Part shown: piece after piece, positions 13,012 through 24,984 of the stretch
Layout: each line of letters opens with the position of its first letter
How positions within the stretch are numbered: the stretch's first letter is position 1
NCBI GenBank assembly: GCA_016758965.1
Contig: JAEPRB010000018.1
Coordinates: forward strand, 124,001-188,000
DNA length: 64,000 nucleotides
Direction: 5' to 3'
Source of the DNA: Circinella minor
Lineage: Eukaryota; Mucoromycota; Mucoromycetes; Mucorales; Lichtheimiaceae
Made by a program: the position numbers and the translations under genes
The notes under the pieces: model-generated
The model's database searches: none
What the model was told of the DNA's origin: nothing
What the model saw: the letters and a program-made list of their open reading frames with translations, nothing else

Positions 13012-14334
13012 TTTTTTTCTTCTTTTTTCTTCTTGTTCAGCCAGGATCGGGAAAAGGCGTCAAAGGCACACGATAATTTATTGTCGTTGAACGTTTTATA
13101 ACGTAAAACGATAACAAAGAAAAAAAAAAAGAAAAACCGTGTATCCTTACAAAAGAAAGTATTTTTTTTTTGACTTGTCGAACCATAAAAAAAAAGTCTG
13201 AACCTCCGATACTGTTAGAAACAATAACAATCTAAAAGGCGTATTTAATTTTGGCTTGCAGTAACACTGCTCCTTTTAAGTTTTATATTTAATTTCTCGT
13301 GCAGTTTGACTGTCATTATATATGGATAGTAATTACTAGCAACTTGTATATTAACGCTTATAAGAAAAGCATGTATATATATAATATTATGCATAAGTCT
13401 TTCTAACATGAGCTCATAAAAACATTCAAAACATGTTAAAGAAGTAATCATAGCAGATTATTATTAAATTTTTTTAGTTTAATGAACTCACATTTATCAT
13501 ATACAAAATAATCAGTAAAAAATATTTTATACATTGGACAGCTTAGCTTAAAAAAGATTTTGGCAAAGAGAAGAAAAAAAGGGGGGCAAGGGAACCGAAG
13601 AATGTTTTTTTTTGTTTACCAATTCTATTCTACGTAGTTATCGACAAAGCACCTTCTCAACATGTGTTTTTTTTTCAGGGAAAGTTTACTTTGTAAAAGG
13701 AGATACAACTAATTATTATCGTTGTTATTTATAAGAAAATAAATGTCTGTTCGCACCTTTTTTCTTATTGAAATAAATAAGTTATATAAATAGATTCATA
13801 CTTACTTTCTCTCTCTTTGTACGCATTTATGTGTCTTTCATTCATTCCTTTACATATATCGCTATTGTTATCAATATCCATACTAAACCCCTATGTTAAT
13901 TCCCCTTTCTCATTCTTCCTCTCTTCATTTTTCAAAAGTATTTTACTTGTTTTTATTACGTATATGTATACTATTTGGTATAGTACGTATTATGTGTATA
14001 TAATATCAGAATGTTATTACATATATATATGAAACAATAACTTAACAAAGCAAAGTTATATTATTATTATTTAATTTTTGTTATATTAGTAGAATTTTTT
14101 TGTTTTTAATTTTTCATTTGATGAATAAGGAAAGGAAGGAAAAGATAATTGATTAGTTAAATGATGATATGCTGAATGATTGTAATGCGCTTTTGTACGT
14201 AATATTATGAATTGTTAGTGATGATGATGATGATAATGGTAATTGTGATAATAGTAATAGAGATGATTATTGATATATATATATAATTATTAAGGTTGTA
14301 AAAAAAAAAGATGGGTAAAAAAGAAAAAAAAACT
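13012..14334. other. Intergenic, upstream region of the GW-repeat gene
   Basis: The first 200 bases upstream of 13011 are purine/pyrimidine-rich and probably hold the promoter of the minus-strand GW gene. Pyrimidine-rich stretches follow at 13800-13940. No exon is recognised. Confidence 0.55.
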
Positions 14335-14730
14335 TTAAATTTTGACATCCACCAGAGAAGAAACTTCAGAATTATTACTTTTACGATCAGAATGGTAAGC
14401 AGGTGGTGGAGATCGAGGTAATCCAGGTGTTGATGGACAGATCATATTGTTATTATTTGATAATCGTGTTGGTAATGATGATTGTAATAAGAAGGATGGA
14501 CGAGCTTTTTTATCAGTTATACTATCGCTTTCACTCTTTTTGATTTCGGCCATATGAGCTGGGCTTCCGATAATAACAAAATCTCGCTCAATATCTCTCC
14601 ATAATCTTCGTTCCAGTCGTGAATGTCGTTTGCATGAAATATAAACAATGACAATAACAATTAATAATATTAAGAACGAAACAATGATTAATAGTCCTTG
14701 ATCCAAATCAGAGAGCACGACATTCCCCAT
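14335..14730 (-). CDS. Small single-pass membrane protein with a C-terminal PPAY motif
   Basis: A 131-residue single-exon protein starting at ATG 14730 (MGNVVLSDLDQG). Residues about 13-33 form a strong hydrophobic helix (LLIIVSFLILLIVIVIVYIS) followed by basic KRHSRLERRLWRD, so by the positive-inside rule the long C-terminal tail should face the cytosol. The tail is Ser/Asn-rich and carries SPPPAYHSD; PPxY motifs bind WW domains of Nedd4/Rsp5 ubiquitin ligases (known). It could therefore be a ligase adaptor or cargo, which is inference. I do not recognise the family. The intronless short frame and Met-initiated membrane segment support a real gene, but an unseen upstream exon is possible. 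Confidence 0.65.
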   Translation of the reverse strand: MGNVVLSDLDQGLLIIVSFLILLIVIVIVYISCKRHSRLERRLWRDIERDFVIIGSPAHMAEIKKSESDSITDKKARPSFLLQSSLPTRLSNNNNMICPSTPGLPRSPPPAYHSDRKSNNSEVSSLVDVKI

Positions 14731-15250
14731 TATATTTCTCTACATAATTGAAGATACGTACTAAGGTTAATTGAAGAATTGCTACTAAGCGACTATGTTC
14801 CCAAGCAACAATGTTACTAACTAATGATGATATTATATTTACCTTTCAAAGTATTAACACAATAATTACTTTCTTTTTTTTGCTATTATCCGTTTATTAT
14901 TAAAAAGAAGAGAGAAGAAAAGAAAGAGAGATTAAATGAATGAAAAAAATAAAAAGAAAATATAATGTGTAAAGAATGATAAAATGAAACTCCTTGATTA
15001 TAAAAAAAAAAAAGTTTGTTTCTAAGCACGTATATAATTATACTCAACACTTTGAATTCCCCTTTTGTCTTTTGAATTTTTTCATAACCCCCAAATAACC
15101 TTCTCATATCTTTTGTTCTCATCCTTCTTCATCCCTAATATAATTATATATACATCTTTTCATTCTCCTTGTTCTATATCGACTACAATATATATATATA
15201 TATATATATATGTATAGGGTAGATTTCTCTCGTTTTTTATTTATTTATTA
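14731..15250. other. Intergenic between two minus-strand genes
   Basis: AT-rich sequence with a (TA)n run at about 15187-15211. This is the upstream region of the small PPAY membrane protein and the downstream region of OST5. No coding stretch is recognised. Confidence 0.6.
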
Positions 15251-15718
15251 TTAGACATAGACACCGACTGCAACAGAAGTAAAAATTGCACCAAATCCAA
15301 GAAATAGTGATGCTAAAATTGAGGTTGATAACTGTTTAAACAATGACGTGTTTTTGCCTTGCCTATTATATCCCATAACCCATAAGTATAAATATTTTTA
15401 TTAGTATTGAATCAAAAATAAAACCAACTCTAGCACCTCCTCTCCTTTTTTTTTTTGTTCATTATGCATCGTTTATTACAAAAACTTACACGACAAAGAT
15501 TCCACCATAAAGTAGTCCTGCGGACAAAAGGAACAAAGCTAAAAAGGGTAATACACTAGGTGGTATAGGTGCACTGAAAGGTGTGGCCGTTTTCCAATCA
15601 CTCTGTATATATATATATATATATATATATTAAAATTTTGTTCCATTTCGATTCACAAAAAGCATTGTTAAATGAGAGTAAGAAAAAAAAAAGGTAATCT
15701 TACAAGTGCTGATGACAT
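15251..15718 (-). CDS. OST5: Oligosaccharyltransferase subunit Ost5 / TMEM258
   Basis: A small non-catalytic subunit of the ER oligosaccharyltransferase, which transfers the lipid-linked glycan to Asn in N-glycosylation. Exons are 15718-15704, 15602-15490 and 15362-15251, giving 79 residues, the same size as human TMEM258. The first exon codes only five residues (MSSAL). Two membrane helices are evident: PPSVLPFLALFLLSAGLLYG and LSTSILASLFLGFGAIFTSV, joined by a short polar loop (QGKNTSLFKQ). The order FxxPIPPxxxPxLA, helix, loop, ASLFxGFG, VGVYV at the C-terminus is that of the Ost5/TMEM258 family. The first intron contains a long (TA)n run. It is divergent from MIM1. Confidence 0.9.
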
Positions 15719-15925
15719 TATTCAAGAATGAAAAAGAAAAAGGTATATATTATTATCGACGTGGCACAAGCGTAAGTGTTGTCGAAATAATCGTTATTTC
15801 TTATGTACAAAAGCGCGATACGGAGGTTAAAAAAATATAGGTTGCATCTCGGAAAAAGTGAAAAAGCGTGTTTCTGTACCTTTTCGCTCTCACTTCTTAT
15901 TCCTACATACATAAATAAATACGTG
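15719..15925. promoter_or_regulatory. Short divergent promoter between OST5 and MIM1
   Basis: Only 207 bp separate the two opposed start codons, so the two promoters and 5' leaders must share this stretch. A plus-strand in-frame upstream ATG at 15803 could extend MIM1 but makes a residue string unlike the family. No known factor site was identified. Confidence 0.6.
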
Positions 15926-16237
15926 ATGGCCGATTACACCAATAAAGCATTGATAGTTCAACGTGAACCATGGTATAAAAATCAAACATTTCTTTGGATC
16001 TTAAAATCAACAGCAATCAACTTTGTACTACCTTTCTTTAATGGTGTTATGCTCGGTTTTGGCGAAATTTTGGCAAATGAATTAGTGTTCAAGTATGGTT
16101 GGTTTGGTTTCTCACGCGTGTCTTCACCAGCAACTGCTCTTGGTCTTGGTCCAGGCATTCCACCTGCTGCTACACAAGAATATAAAAATACTTTAAAAGC
16201 TGAAAATAATCGATTAGAAAAGCTCAGAACCGAGTAA
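15926..16237 (+). CDS. MIM1: Mitochondrial outer-membrane import factor Mim1
   Basis: Mim1 is a fungal outer-membrane protein of the MIM complex, which inserts alpha-helical proteins (for example Tom20 and Tom70) into the mitochondrial outer membrane. The frame is one exon of 103 residues. The single helix is at about residues 31-49 within LPFFNGVMLGFGEILANEL; it carries the G40-xxx-G44 motif that mediates helix oligomerisation in yeast Mim1 (known). I chose ATG 15926 (MADYTNKALIV) because the longer in-frame start at 15803 adds a 41-residue Leu/Cys-rich run overlapping the promoter. The C-terminus is charged (KAENNRLEKLRTE). Confidence 0.88.
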   Translation: MADYTNKALIVQREPWYKNQTFLWILKSTAINFVLPFFNGVMLGFGEILANELVFKYGWFGFSRVSSPATALGLGPGIPPAATQEYKNTLKAENNRLEKLRTE

Positions 16238-16761
16238 AAACAGCAAAAACAACAACAAACTTGTATTCATATTATTTGTTATTATTATTATTATTGTATG
16301 TATATCATATCCCCTTGAGCGAAAAGCTATCGTTAATATTAGATACATTTGAATATTTAATCAAGCAAGTATATAAATATATTTATATATAGGGAAAGAA
16401 AAAAGAAGACAGAGTTTATCCACTTTGAACACTAAACACAATTACTTACTGGGAACATGCAAATACACTTTTTATTCCCTCCCAAATTCCATTTATATAT
16501 ACTTGATAAATCATTCCACAAATTAGAACTTTTAAAAATATTTGTTTTTGTTTGCTAAATATATATAAATATATATTGTTTTTAAAAGAGGAAAAAAAAA
16601 GAAAGAAAGATTGGGGGTAGAAAAGGAGGAAGTTGAAGTAGAAAATAATCGATGATGTGTATGAATGATATATAAAAGAAGAAGAAAAAAAGACAAAGAG
16701 GATTTGTATTGTAAATGGAGAATGTGCAAAATATGAAAAAAAAAGGGTGAAAATGTATTAT
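16238..16761. other. Convergent 3' region between MIM1 and SPT16
   Basis: AT-rich sequence between two converging genes, presumably holding both 3' UTRs and polyadenylation signals. No coding feature is seen. Confidence 0.6.
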
Positions 16762-19700
16762 TTAACGTCGTCTTTGTTTTTTATTTGAAGCACTTGGTGG
16801 GACAGGAAGTTCATCACCATTTCTTTTAAGTTTACGTTCATCAGCTATGATATAGATATTAAATAATTTTTCTATTAATTCCTTTTTATTGTATAGTAGT
16901 ACCAATTATTATTTAATATTTACCTTTTCGTGCTTTTTCTTCAAGTTCATCCCAATCATCACCTGAATCGGACAACTCTTCTTCATCCATAGAGTCATCA
17001 GAAGCATCGGATGCGAAATCACTTTCATCGTCACCTTCACTTTCGTCAAATTCATCTTCACTAATTTCAAATTCACTTTCTTCGTCTGACATATCTTCTA
17101 CTCCTTCGTCCTATATATTATTATCATCCCATCCCATAAATTGGTTAATAAACATTTTTAAAAGAGAGAGAGAGAGAGAGAGAGAAAAGTGGATACCCGT
17201 AGCAATAAACTAAATACTTACATCACTACCACTTGTTAAGAAACTCCATCCACCATTTCTGTAAAAGTCTGCTGGGTCAGCAAGAACAGTTTTTAAGATC
17301 ATACTCCAATTGAGGTTAACAAGACCTTCTGTGAATGCAACTTCGACGGAACTAGATTATAATAATATAAATGTTTATATTATTGTATCATTGTTAATAA
17401 TTTATCTCATTCTCTGTATCATTTTATATTTATAAATAAATATATAAAAATTATACTTACTCTAACCAATCCTTAACATTATCCAGTTGTGACATGGGAA
17501 TTGTATTGATTTGAATAGGAGGACGTCGCAAATCTTTAAATACAAATACCATATCAAAATTCTTGAGACCGAATTGAACACGTTCTAAATGAGCAATTTC
17601 GATTTCGTTGATAGTAACAACCATAAAAGGTGGATCTGATAAATGTACAAGACAATCTGTTGTAGGTTGTAAAAGAACATTAGATCGGAAAGGTACACCA
17701 GTGAAACCAAGTTCTCGGAATGGAGTATCTACTTCTACTCGGCCATCGCTCTATAAATATATATATTTAAAATTAATACATCCAGTACTCGATATTCATT
17801 CAGAGGAAAAATATTCACCATTAAAAATACTTACAGCATCAGCAATCTTTTCTGCAAATGTTTTGAATTCACGATTAAGATTTGCTCGTCGTCGTCGTTC
17901 TTCTTGTTCAGATTCTAATTCATCTTCATCACCATACATGTGTCTCCTTCGCTTATTACCAGTTTCATCGTATTGAATATCAGATGCTTCACGATAAAAT
18001 TGAATATCTTTTGTTTTCTTTTTGCCAATCATCACAGGGTTTTTGAAATGTACATGAATCAATACCAATAATTCATTATCACAAGGTTGGAAAAATAAAT
18101 GTTTTACGTTGGTAAACAATACATCTATTATTATTATTATTATTATTTATGTTAGAATTTCTTTTCAATTTGGTCTTCTTTTTAATGATGTAGTAAATTT
18201 CATTAAAATAATAGACTTACTGAATGAATTATCGGATTTGATGGATTGATATCGAATACCGTTTTGATGAATTTCAAGTTCGCCAGGTAAACGTTTACCA
18301 TCAAGTTGTGGACGAACATAAACATCTGGTAATCGAATCGGACGACGTCCTTTGACAACAATAAGATTGTCTTGTTCAACTACGTCAGCCATTTCTTTAC
18401 GTTCTGTTTCTTTCTTTGCAGCTTCCTTCTTTAGATCAGTGATATCACGATAGATTTGGGTCATACGATGTGTATCTGCACTGCGGAAAGTTAATGCTCG
18501 AACAAAAGTGGCATTTGGATCATGGAATGGCTACATAATATAATGGTTATTTTTGTCAAAGTTTAATATAATATCTTTCCCTTCTTCTCATTCATCATCA
18601 CAATTAATTTTTATCTTACCATATCTTCCTTTTTACCACCAGCTTGACCAGGAGTAATAAAGTTAAGACGAAGCATGACAAAATCACCTTCATCACTTTT
18701 ACTTGCATTCTTTAGAGTAGTAATATGGAAAGGTACTGCCATACCATAAAATGGAAGAATAACAGTTTCATTTCTTTTATCAACTACAATCTAATAATAG
18801 TAATTTTTTTAGTATAAGTTTACTAATATCCGTCTTTTCCCCTCCTTCTAACTAAGAATATCTTTTCTCTACCTTTTGTTCTCGAACTTGAGGTAATTTA
18901 GCCTCTGATCGATAACTTTCAAATTTCTTAAATACAGGCTTATTATCATCTTCACCATTACCCGATCCATCAGCAAATTTAGCAAGACCTTCCGCCAATT
19001 TTTTTGCAAATAATTCTTTTTGATGTTCTTTACGTTTTTGTTCGCGTGATTCTTCATCCTGATCTTCACTACGGAATTTACTGCGCAAAACAGCGGATTT
19101 GGATGTGGTTTCTTTTTTAGCAGGTTTAGCAGGTTTCTTCTTTTCTTGTTGTTCCGTTTCACTTCCATCAGCTTTGAAAAAGTAAGATACTTCATTCAAA
19201 TTTTTGCTACAGCCATCTGTTAAAACAGTAGCAGGTCCATCTGAAGAAACTCGGATCGTATCCACCAACAGTAAAGAATAAGTCTTACTGCGCTTATCAG
19301 CAGGTTTAGGATTCTCCAAATCGGAAAAGCCAACGGATAAATTCAATACCATGCCATTACGTAACTCACGTACATTTCTACCATGAAGCACATAACTGGC
19401 TTCACGGAATTCAATACCCATACCGAAACCAAGTGAACGAGTCAAATGTTTTTCCAAATCGGGACGTTTGGTCTTGATATATTCCATTGCACTTTCATAT
19501 ACATCACGAATCTTAACACCATCATGAATATTATCCAAGATTTTCTTTTGCAATTCGAGTAAAAATTCATAATTCTTTTCTTGAGTTTTGTTAGGATCGA
19601 TCAAAAAGGTGCGGCCGATATTAGAACAATAATATTTATATCGAATACCAAGAGAACAAATAATAACGCCTGCGTGTAAATTGCTTGAATTGGACATGGC

Positions 19701-20979
19701 AGAGGATTTTAAATCATATTCACCACCACTTTGAACAATAGGACTATAACACCAATCCACTTCATCCTTGTTATCGGGTTCAACGGGAAGACGAAGTTTT
19801 TTAACGAGTTTAGGATCATCCAATATACCTTCTGTTTGTTCAGAAAGTTTTTCATGTGTCACTTGTCGTTCTTCATCGACAATAGTTGACATTTCATCAA
19901 TAAAATAGTTTTTCATGACACTGACACTAAGTCGTGATGCCATTCGCATAGTTTTCTAAATACCCAATATACAAAATGATTTAGTTTATCTTTTTTTTTT
20001 CTAAAAAAAAACATATAAACACTAAAAAAAAACTTACAATTTCTTCTTCGTCCTTTACAGCAAAGCAAGCAGATAATGCTGGAGTGATATCAACATTTTC
20101 AAATGATTTACCGGAAGCTTTAAGAGCTTTTTTCCATTCATCAACATTTTTACCAGTAAACTTATCTTTTTCAACAATACCAACACGTTTCTATAATATT
20201 TAGAATAATAATAGTCCCTATATAAGTAAGCCCATAATATATATATATATATATAGTAACCTATCCCAAACAATGAAAATATTACTTACACCAGCTATTT
20301 CTTCAATTAAAGGTTCATAAAGAGAAATATTTTTTTCTTGATCTTTTGTACGTCGAAGAATATCAAGTGTAATTTGTTTATCTCCTTTCTTCAAACTTTC
20401 CACTAGGTCGGCTATGTATAATATGTATATATATATATACCATATATCATTTTATTAATGCTTACAGCCTATTATAAACATACGTAAAATTATATGCCAT
20501 TGTGCTTCCTTTTACCTTTTTTCCCGCTGCATACAAATGTGGCTTTATCGGGTACAAGAAGAATCAAGCTTTGATACATTGGCATTCCAAGTAACCAAGT
20601 CTGTTTAAAATAAAATCCATTTAATTGATTATGTCAAACAAAAGAAGAAACGTTTTTATATAATAATAATATTTCTACCTCTGCAGTGACTGATTTACGA
20701 TAAGGATTTTCATAATCATCTTCTCCAATCAATAATAAAATAGCGTCTACATCATGGAAAAGATTGGCGTTCGATGGACTCTATATAAATATTTTATATA
20801 CGCATATAATATATGATATTAATAATTCATGATCATGCCCAAAAAGATCTTTCAAGATCAGTACAAACTATTTTTTTTATTAGAGAATAATTATGTTTTG
20901 TTATCATTACCTTCCATTGGGTGAACAAAAAGCGTGCTCTTCGATGAAAACGCTTGGCAGCTGCCTCAGAAAAGGTCAT
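16762..20979 (-). CDS. SPT16: FACT complex subunit Spt16 (13 exons)
   Basis: The large subunit of the FACT histone chaperone (with Pob3/SSRP1), which loosens and rebuilds nucleosomes during transcription and replication. Exons: 20979-20911, 20780-20679, 20600-20516, 20411-20290, 20190-20038, 19955-18873, 18790-18620, 18530-18221, 18124-17835, 17750-17461, 17351-17222, 17110-16924 and 16844-16762. They give 1024 residues, close to yeast Spt16. Visible parts: an N-terminal inactive aminopeptidase (pita-bread) domain to about residue 450 (for example [19 protein letters not shown]), a lysine-rich linker, the dimerisation and middle domains ([38 protein letters not shown]), and a very acidic tail ([20 protein letters not shown] type) ending in KKQRRR. 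The acidic tail binds H2A-H2B in the family. No oddities were seen. Confidence 0.97.
17163..17185. repeat. (AG)n microsatellite in an SPT16 intron
   Basis: About eleven AG units in the intron between the two exons coding the acidic tail (17111-17221). On the coding strand it reads CT-rich and forms part of the polypyrimidine tract. Confidence 0.85.
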
Positions 20980-23430
20980 TTTTTGTGAGAACCTCGATAG
21001 AACCAAGTATTGGAAGCGAAATAAAAAAAAAAAAAAAGACACGAAAAATTAGCCAAAAGCGTAATCGCGTCTCTTTTTTTTTGGCTGCACTTTAAAAATT
21101 TCTTTCCTTAGCGCAGCTTCCCGAATCACTCTTTAGTAGAGGTAATAATACTCAGACTATAATAAATATGAATGTTTTATATCCTTAATTAGACTATTCA
21201 TTTTCTAAATCACATATAAAGGGTGATTTTGGTAGTAGTAGTACTCATAGCAAACTGTATTGTAAAATATATAATAAAGAAACATATAATGTAAGACATA
21301 CACGTTGGTGATTACACTACTTCTGCTCTGTTGAATATTATATGTCAGTCATCGCTATCCAGGCATAAATCATTCATTTTGGGTACTGTGAATTTTATTT
21401 ATTATGCTTCTCGATGCAATGTTGTAGTTATAATTAAAAAAACTAACTGGTTTTACTTATTTAATCGATAACCCATATGTATGACTCACAAACGACATTG
21501 TATCGCATCTCATTTTTTTTATGTCTGGAAAGAAAAGACGTAACAGTACAAGTACCACGTAGTTATCACTTTCCTTTTGCTTAAAAGCTTGTTATACGTA
21601 GCAGCAAAGTGTTTGATTAGAGCTATACATTTAATCTGGATAAACGGCTAGATGACCACTCATAGTTAAGTTTTTCACACACATATGCTAATACCTGATG
21701 AAATCACTTAAGTTGACTTCACATTTCATTTCTCTTTGCTAAATATCTTCCTATTATCTTTAAACAGGGAAAATTAATCCAATTTCTCTTCACGTTTAAA
21801 ATAAAAGAGATTTGACCTTCTTCTCTGTTGTAAAGAGAATTACGTACTTCTGCAAACATTCGATTTAAGCATAACAACATCAATCCCTTTTTTAAACCAC
21901 CAGAGTATTGTTAACCCGTGCCGTTCGCAACAAGGGGAATTCCCTGGGGTACGTATGCTTTTAGAACGCATATATCAGCAACAATCAGAAGGATCACAAG
22001 TAGTTTCTGTGTAACTGAAGACGTTTCAAAAAGTCGTTGCAAGCCATGAATTTCCTACAATGAGTGAGTTACAAAGGTGGAACTCAAGATATCTTCCTTT
22101 CTAGAAGAATATATAAGTGTTCCACTTAGTATAATTATTGACTATTTTGCGTCTGCTGTATACTTGAATTCCCACCAAAAAGCAAAAATGCACGAATTTT
22201 ATTAACAAAGCTTTTACTCGAAACAATTTTCTTCTGTGCTTTATCTCTCGTATGGTGATTCTGACGATTGAAATATTTTACTTCATATTTTGTTTACGTA
22301 CGCATAAACGTAACGAAATGATGGGGTTCTGTTTTTCTGCACAGATTACAAACAGTGATACCTTGAAATAAAAATAACAATCAAATATCAGTGACTCTTG
22401 ATTCTTGTGGTTCTTGCATTGGAGCTGATCGAAGAAAGAGTATAGCAATACAATTGTAGCAGTAATAAAACTTACGTATTTGTATTAAAATTATATGTAT
22501 ACGACATATTAACTCTTAGGTATTTAATCATAGATGTCAGGTAGCAGTAAAATCATTACGCACGTAACAGGGAAACATATATTGGCAAATTAAAAACAAA
22601 GAGTATCTTACGTATTATCTGTAAACTGATTTGCGTACTGCCTTTATATTTTTATTTCTCTTTACAATTTATTGCCATTATGTACTTGCTATCAGGCTGT
22701 TTCTATAATGGAAATCCAATGGGCAACTGTTTTTATTTTTACGTAATTTTTGTATAAATTGATTTTTATTTATTGAGGTAGTTGAGCCCCATTTTGATTA
22801 TGTGTATGACTAATGGAAGAGGGAGAAGCTTGGTGGAATAGAAACGGGTAACGTGATACAAGATTATGGAAAATATTGGCTAACAAGAAGTCCAATGAAT
22901 AGTGTATATATTTTTGAAAGGTGTACATAACCAATAATAGTATGTCTATCCCCATTAGAATCAGCCATCTTCTTATTTTAAACGCAGAGCATAGTAGCAT
23001 TCAACTTTCTTGAAAAGGTAGATCAATATGGGAAAAATTGAACAATTAAAACCACGATGACTTTTTGTTGCACAAGAAAAATGTGCTTACTGATCAATTG
23101 CATATCAAGTAACAATAACATTGATATTTGCAATATATTATTCATGTAAATATCTCTTCTTAACGTGACCATAAATAAATGTAAACAATATGCAAATATG
23201 TATATGTATATAAAGCTCTATTATTATATATAGTGTGATTGAAATATTGATTGAATGCAAAAAAAAAAAAAGATAATTGAGTGTATATGGTGTCGAGGAA
23301 GAATGCAAATGCATAAGTGTAGAGAGGAAGCTGTCGAAATAGTGGTAGTAGTAGAAGAAGGAAGAAGAGTGTCAAAACATAAAGAAGGCGGGAGGAGAAT
23401 AAGGAAAAGAGAACAAAATTATTATATGAT
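20980..23430. other. Intergenic, no gene recognised
   Basis: About 2.4 kb between the SPT16 start and the 3' end of the CRAL-TRIO gene. I see no spliced coding signal on either strand. The SPT16 promoter should lie in the first few hundred bases. A G+C-richer patch with an imperfect palindrome (AAGGGGAATTCCCTGGGG) is at about 21933-21950. Confidence 0.6.
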
Positions 23431-24984
23431 TTACAAGTAATCGATCACCTTAAATGGGTTACCAGTACGCTGCAAAAGAGCGTTCCAATAAGTCTCAATA
23501 TTGAATTGGAAGTTATAGTCTCCGCCATATTCACGTTCAAGAATGTTACTAGGAACATAATCTTTCAAATGAACCCATTCATTGTTAACACCTTTAGTAT
23601 CTTCTTTGCCACCCTTCTTATCTTCATCATAAACAAATTTGATTTTGGCTTTAGTCACGGGATCCATGAATGGTGAAATCATTTTGAACGTAGTAAAGAA
23701 GAACCATGGCGCTATATATCGTGTAGATGTTAGTTTACTTTATCATTGTATTACCAACCAGCCCGATAATTTTAACAAAATATAATTCAAAAATTTTCTT
23801 TCTTTTTTTACTTACACTTGACGACAAATGCAATACCTATAAATCAAAAACAATACAAAATAGAAATATATTAGAAACAGGTTAAATAAATGCGCGCTGT
23901 ATTTAATAGTTACTTTTCAATCTCATCACATGCAAGATGAATACTGCTACGCATTTACGCATTTACTCATTTATAAACTTTTCATTTAATATAAATATAA
24001 AACGATGATATATACCTAATCTTTCAGGATAATGATTACTCAAAATATCCAAGAATTTTTTGCAAGTGGCAATACTTGGGTTATGTGCATAAGCGGAGTC
24101 CTTGAAGTCCACAATAATTGCAATATTTTCGACCTTGGCTGGCATAAGACGAATTCCACGTTCGAGACAAAAGACAATATGCTTAACTTGACGGTCACCT
24201 TCTTTGGAGTTTTGGAGTCTAGGTCGCATAATCCATATGGGACGACCATTATTGTCGAATCCATCGAAATACATCTTACCCGTTTCAGCCTAATGTTCAA
24301 TTCCGTACAAAAGAGAGTGAGATAAGTAATTATAATATATATATATGTATATGTATATGTAATTGCTAACTTTCACATTTCCCCCCATTCTACAATACAA
24401 TATTAGTTGCTACCTCTGGCCTGATATAATTCGGATCCAATTCATCTGGGCGATAATCACGGCGCCATTTAATAGTATTTTCCAACATAGTTTTGGAAGC
24501 CTAAAAAAGGAATTCCATAAGAATGGTTAATTGGAAATTAAAGTTAGCGAAGATATAGATTAAAGTAAAAAGGGTATGTATTATTCACACAGTCTACTTT
24601 ATTTTTACACAAAAAAAAACTCCCCGTATTTTCCTCTCTTCTCCAGGTAATTAAATGTTTTTTAATTTGATTACAAACCTCATAATCATATTTACGAGCA
24701 CGTAAATATCTTTTTAAAGTACCATCGGTTACAAATCCTTTTTCACTAGGATAATATTCATGATCTTCTGGTAACATAATGCTATGAATATAAGTCTTTA
24801 ATTTTTCCAAAACGGCTTGTTGAGCTTCGTCTAAAGCAGCTGGTAAGACGGGTGAATAGTCGGCAGGTGGTGTCAAGATAGGCTCGTGGGTGACCGGCAC
24901 GTTGTCCGAGATACTTGACGCTTTCGAGTCGGTTCCCTTGGAAGCGGTAGAGTGACCGCTTGATTTCAGTCGAAAAACATTCAT
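23431..24984 (-). CDS. Sec14-like CRAL-TRIO lipid-transfer protein (5 exons)
   Basis: Probably a cytosolic phospholipid-exchange protein of the Sec14 superfamily. Exons are 24984-24679, 24500-24414, 24289-24016, 23836-23816 and 23711-23431, giving 322 residues. The CRAL-TRIO N-terminal helical lobe includes DGTLKRYLRARKYDYE and TMLENTIKWRRDYRPDEL. The lipid-binding lobe includes GKMYFDGFDNNGRPIWIMRP, IAIIVDFKD, LDILSNHYPERLG and PWFFFTTFKMISPFMDP, the usual order for Sec14 relatives. The fourth exon is only 21 nt. The first intron has a GTTTGT donor. The extended C-terminus (VNNEWVHLKDYVPSNILEREYGGDYNF) matches the Csr1/Pdr16-like pattern better than Sec14 itself, but I cannot assign the subfamily. 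Confidence 0.9.

Noticed and set aside
15803..15925. Longer N-terminus for Mim1 from an upstream in-frame ATG
   Set aside because: It adds 41 Leu/Cys-rich residues unlike the family and lies in the 207-bp promoter shared with OST5.
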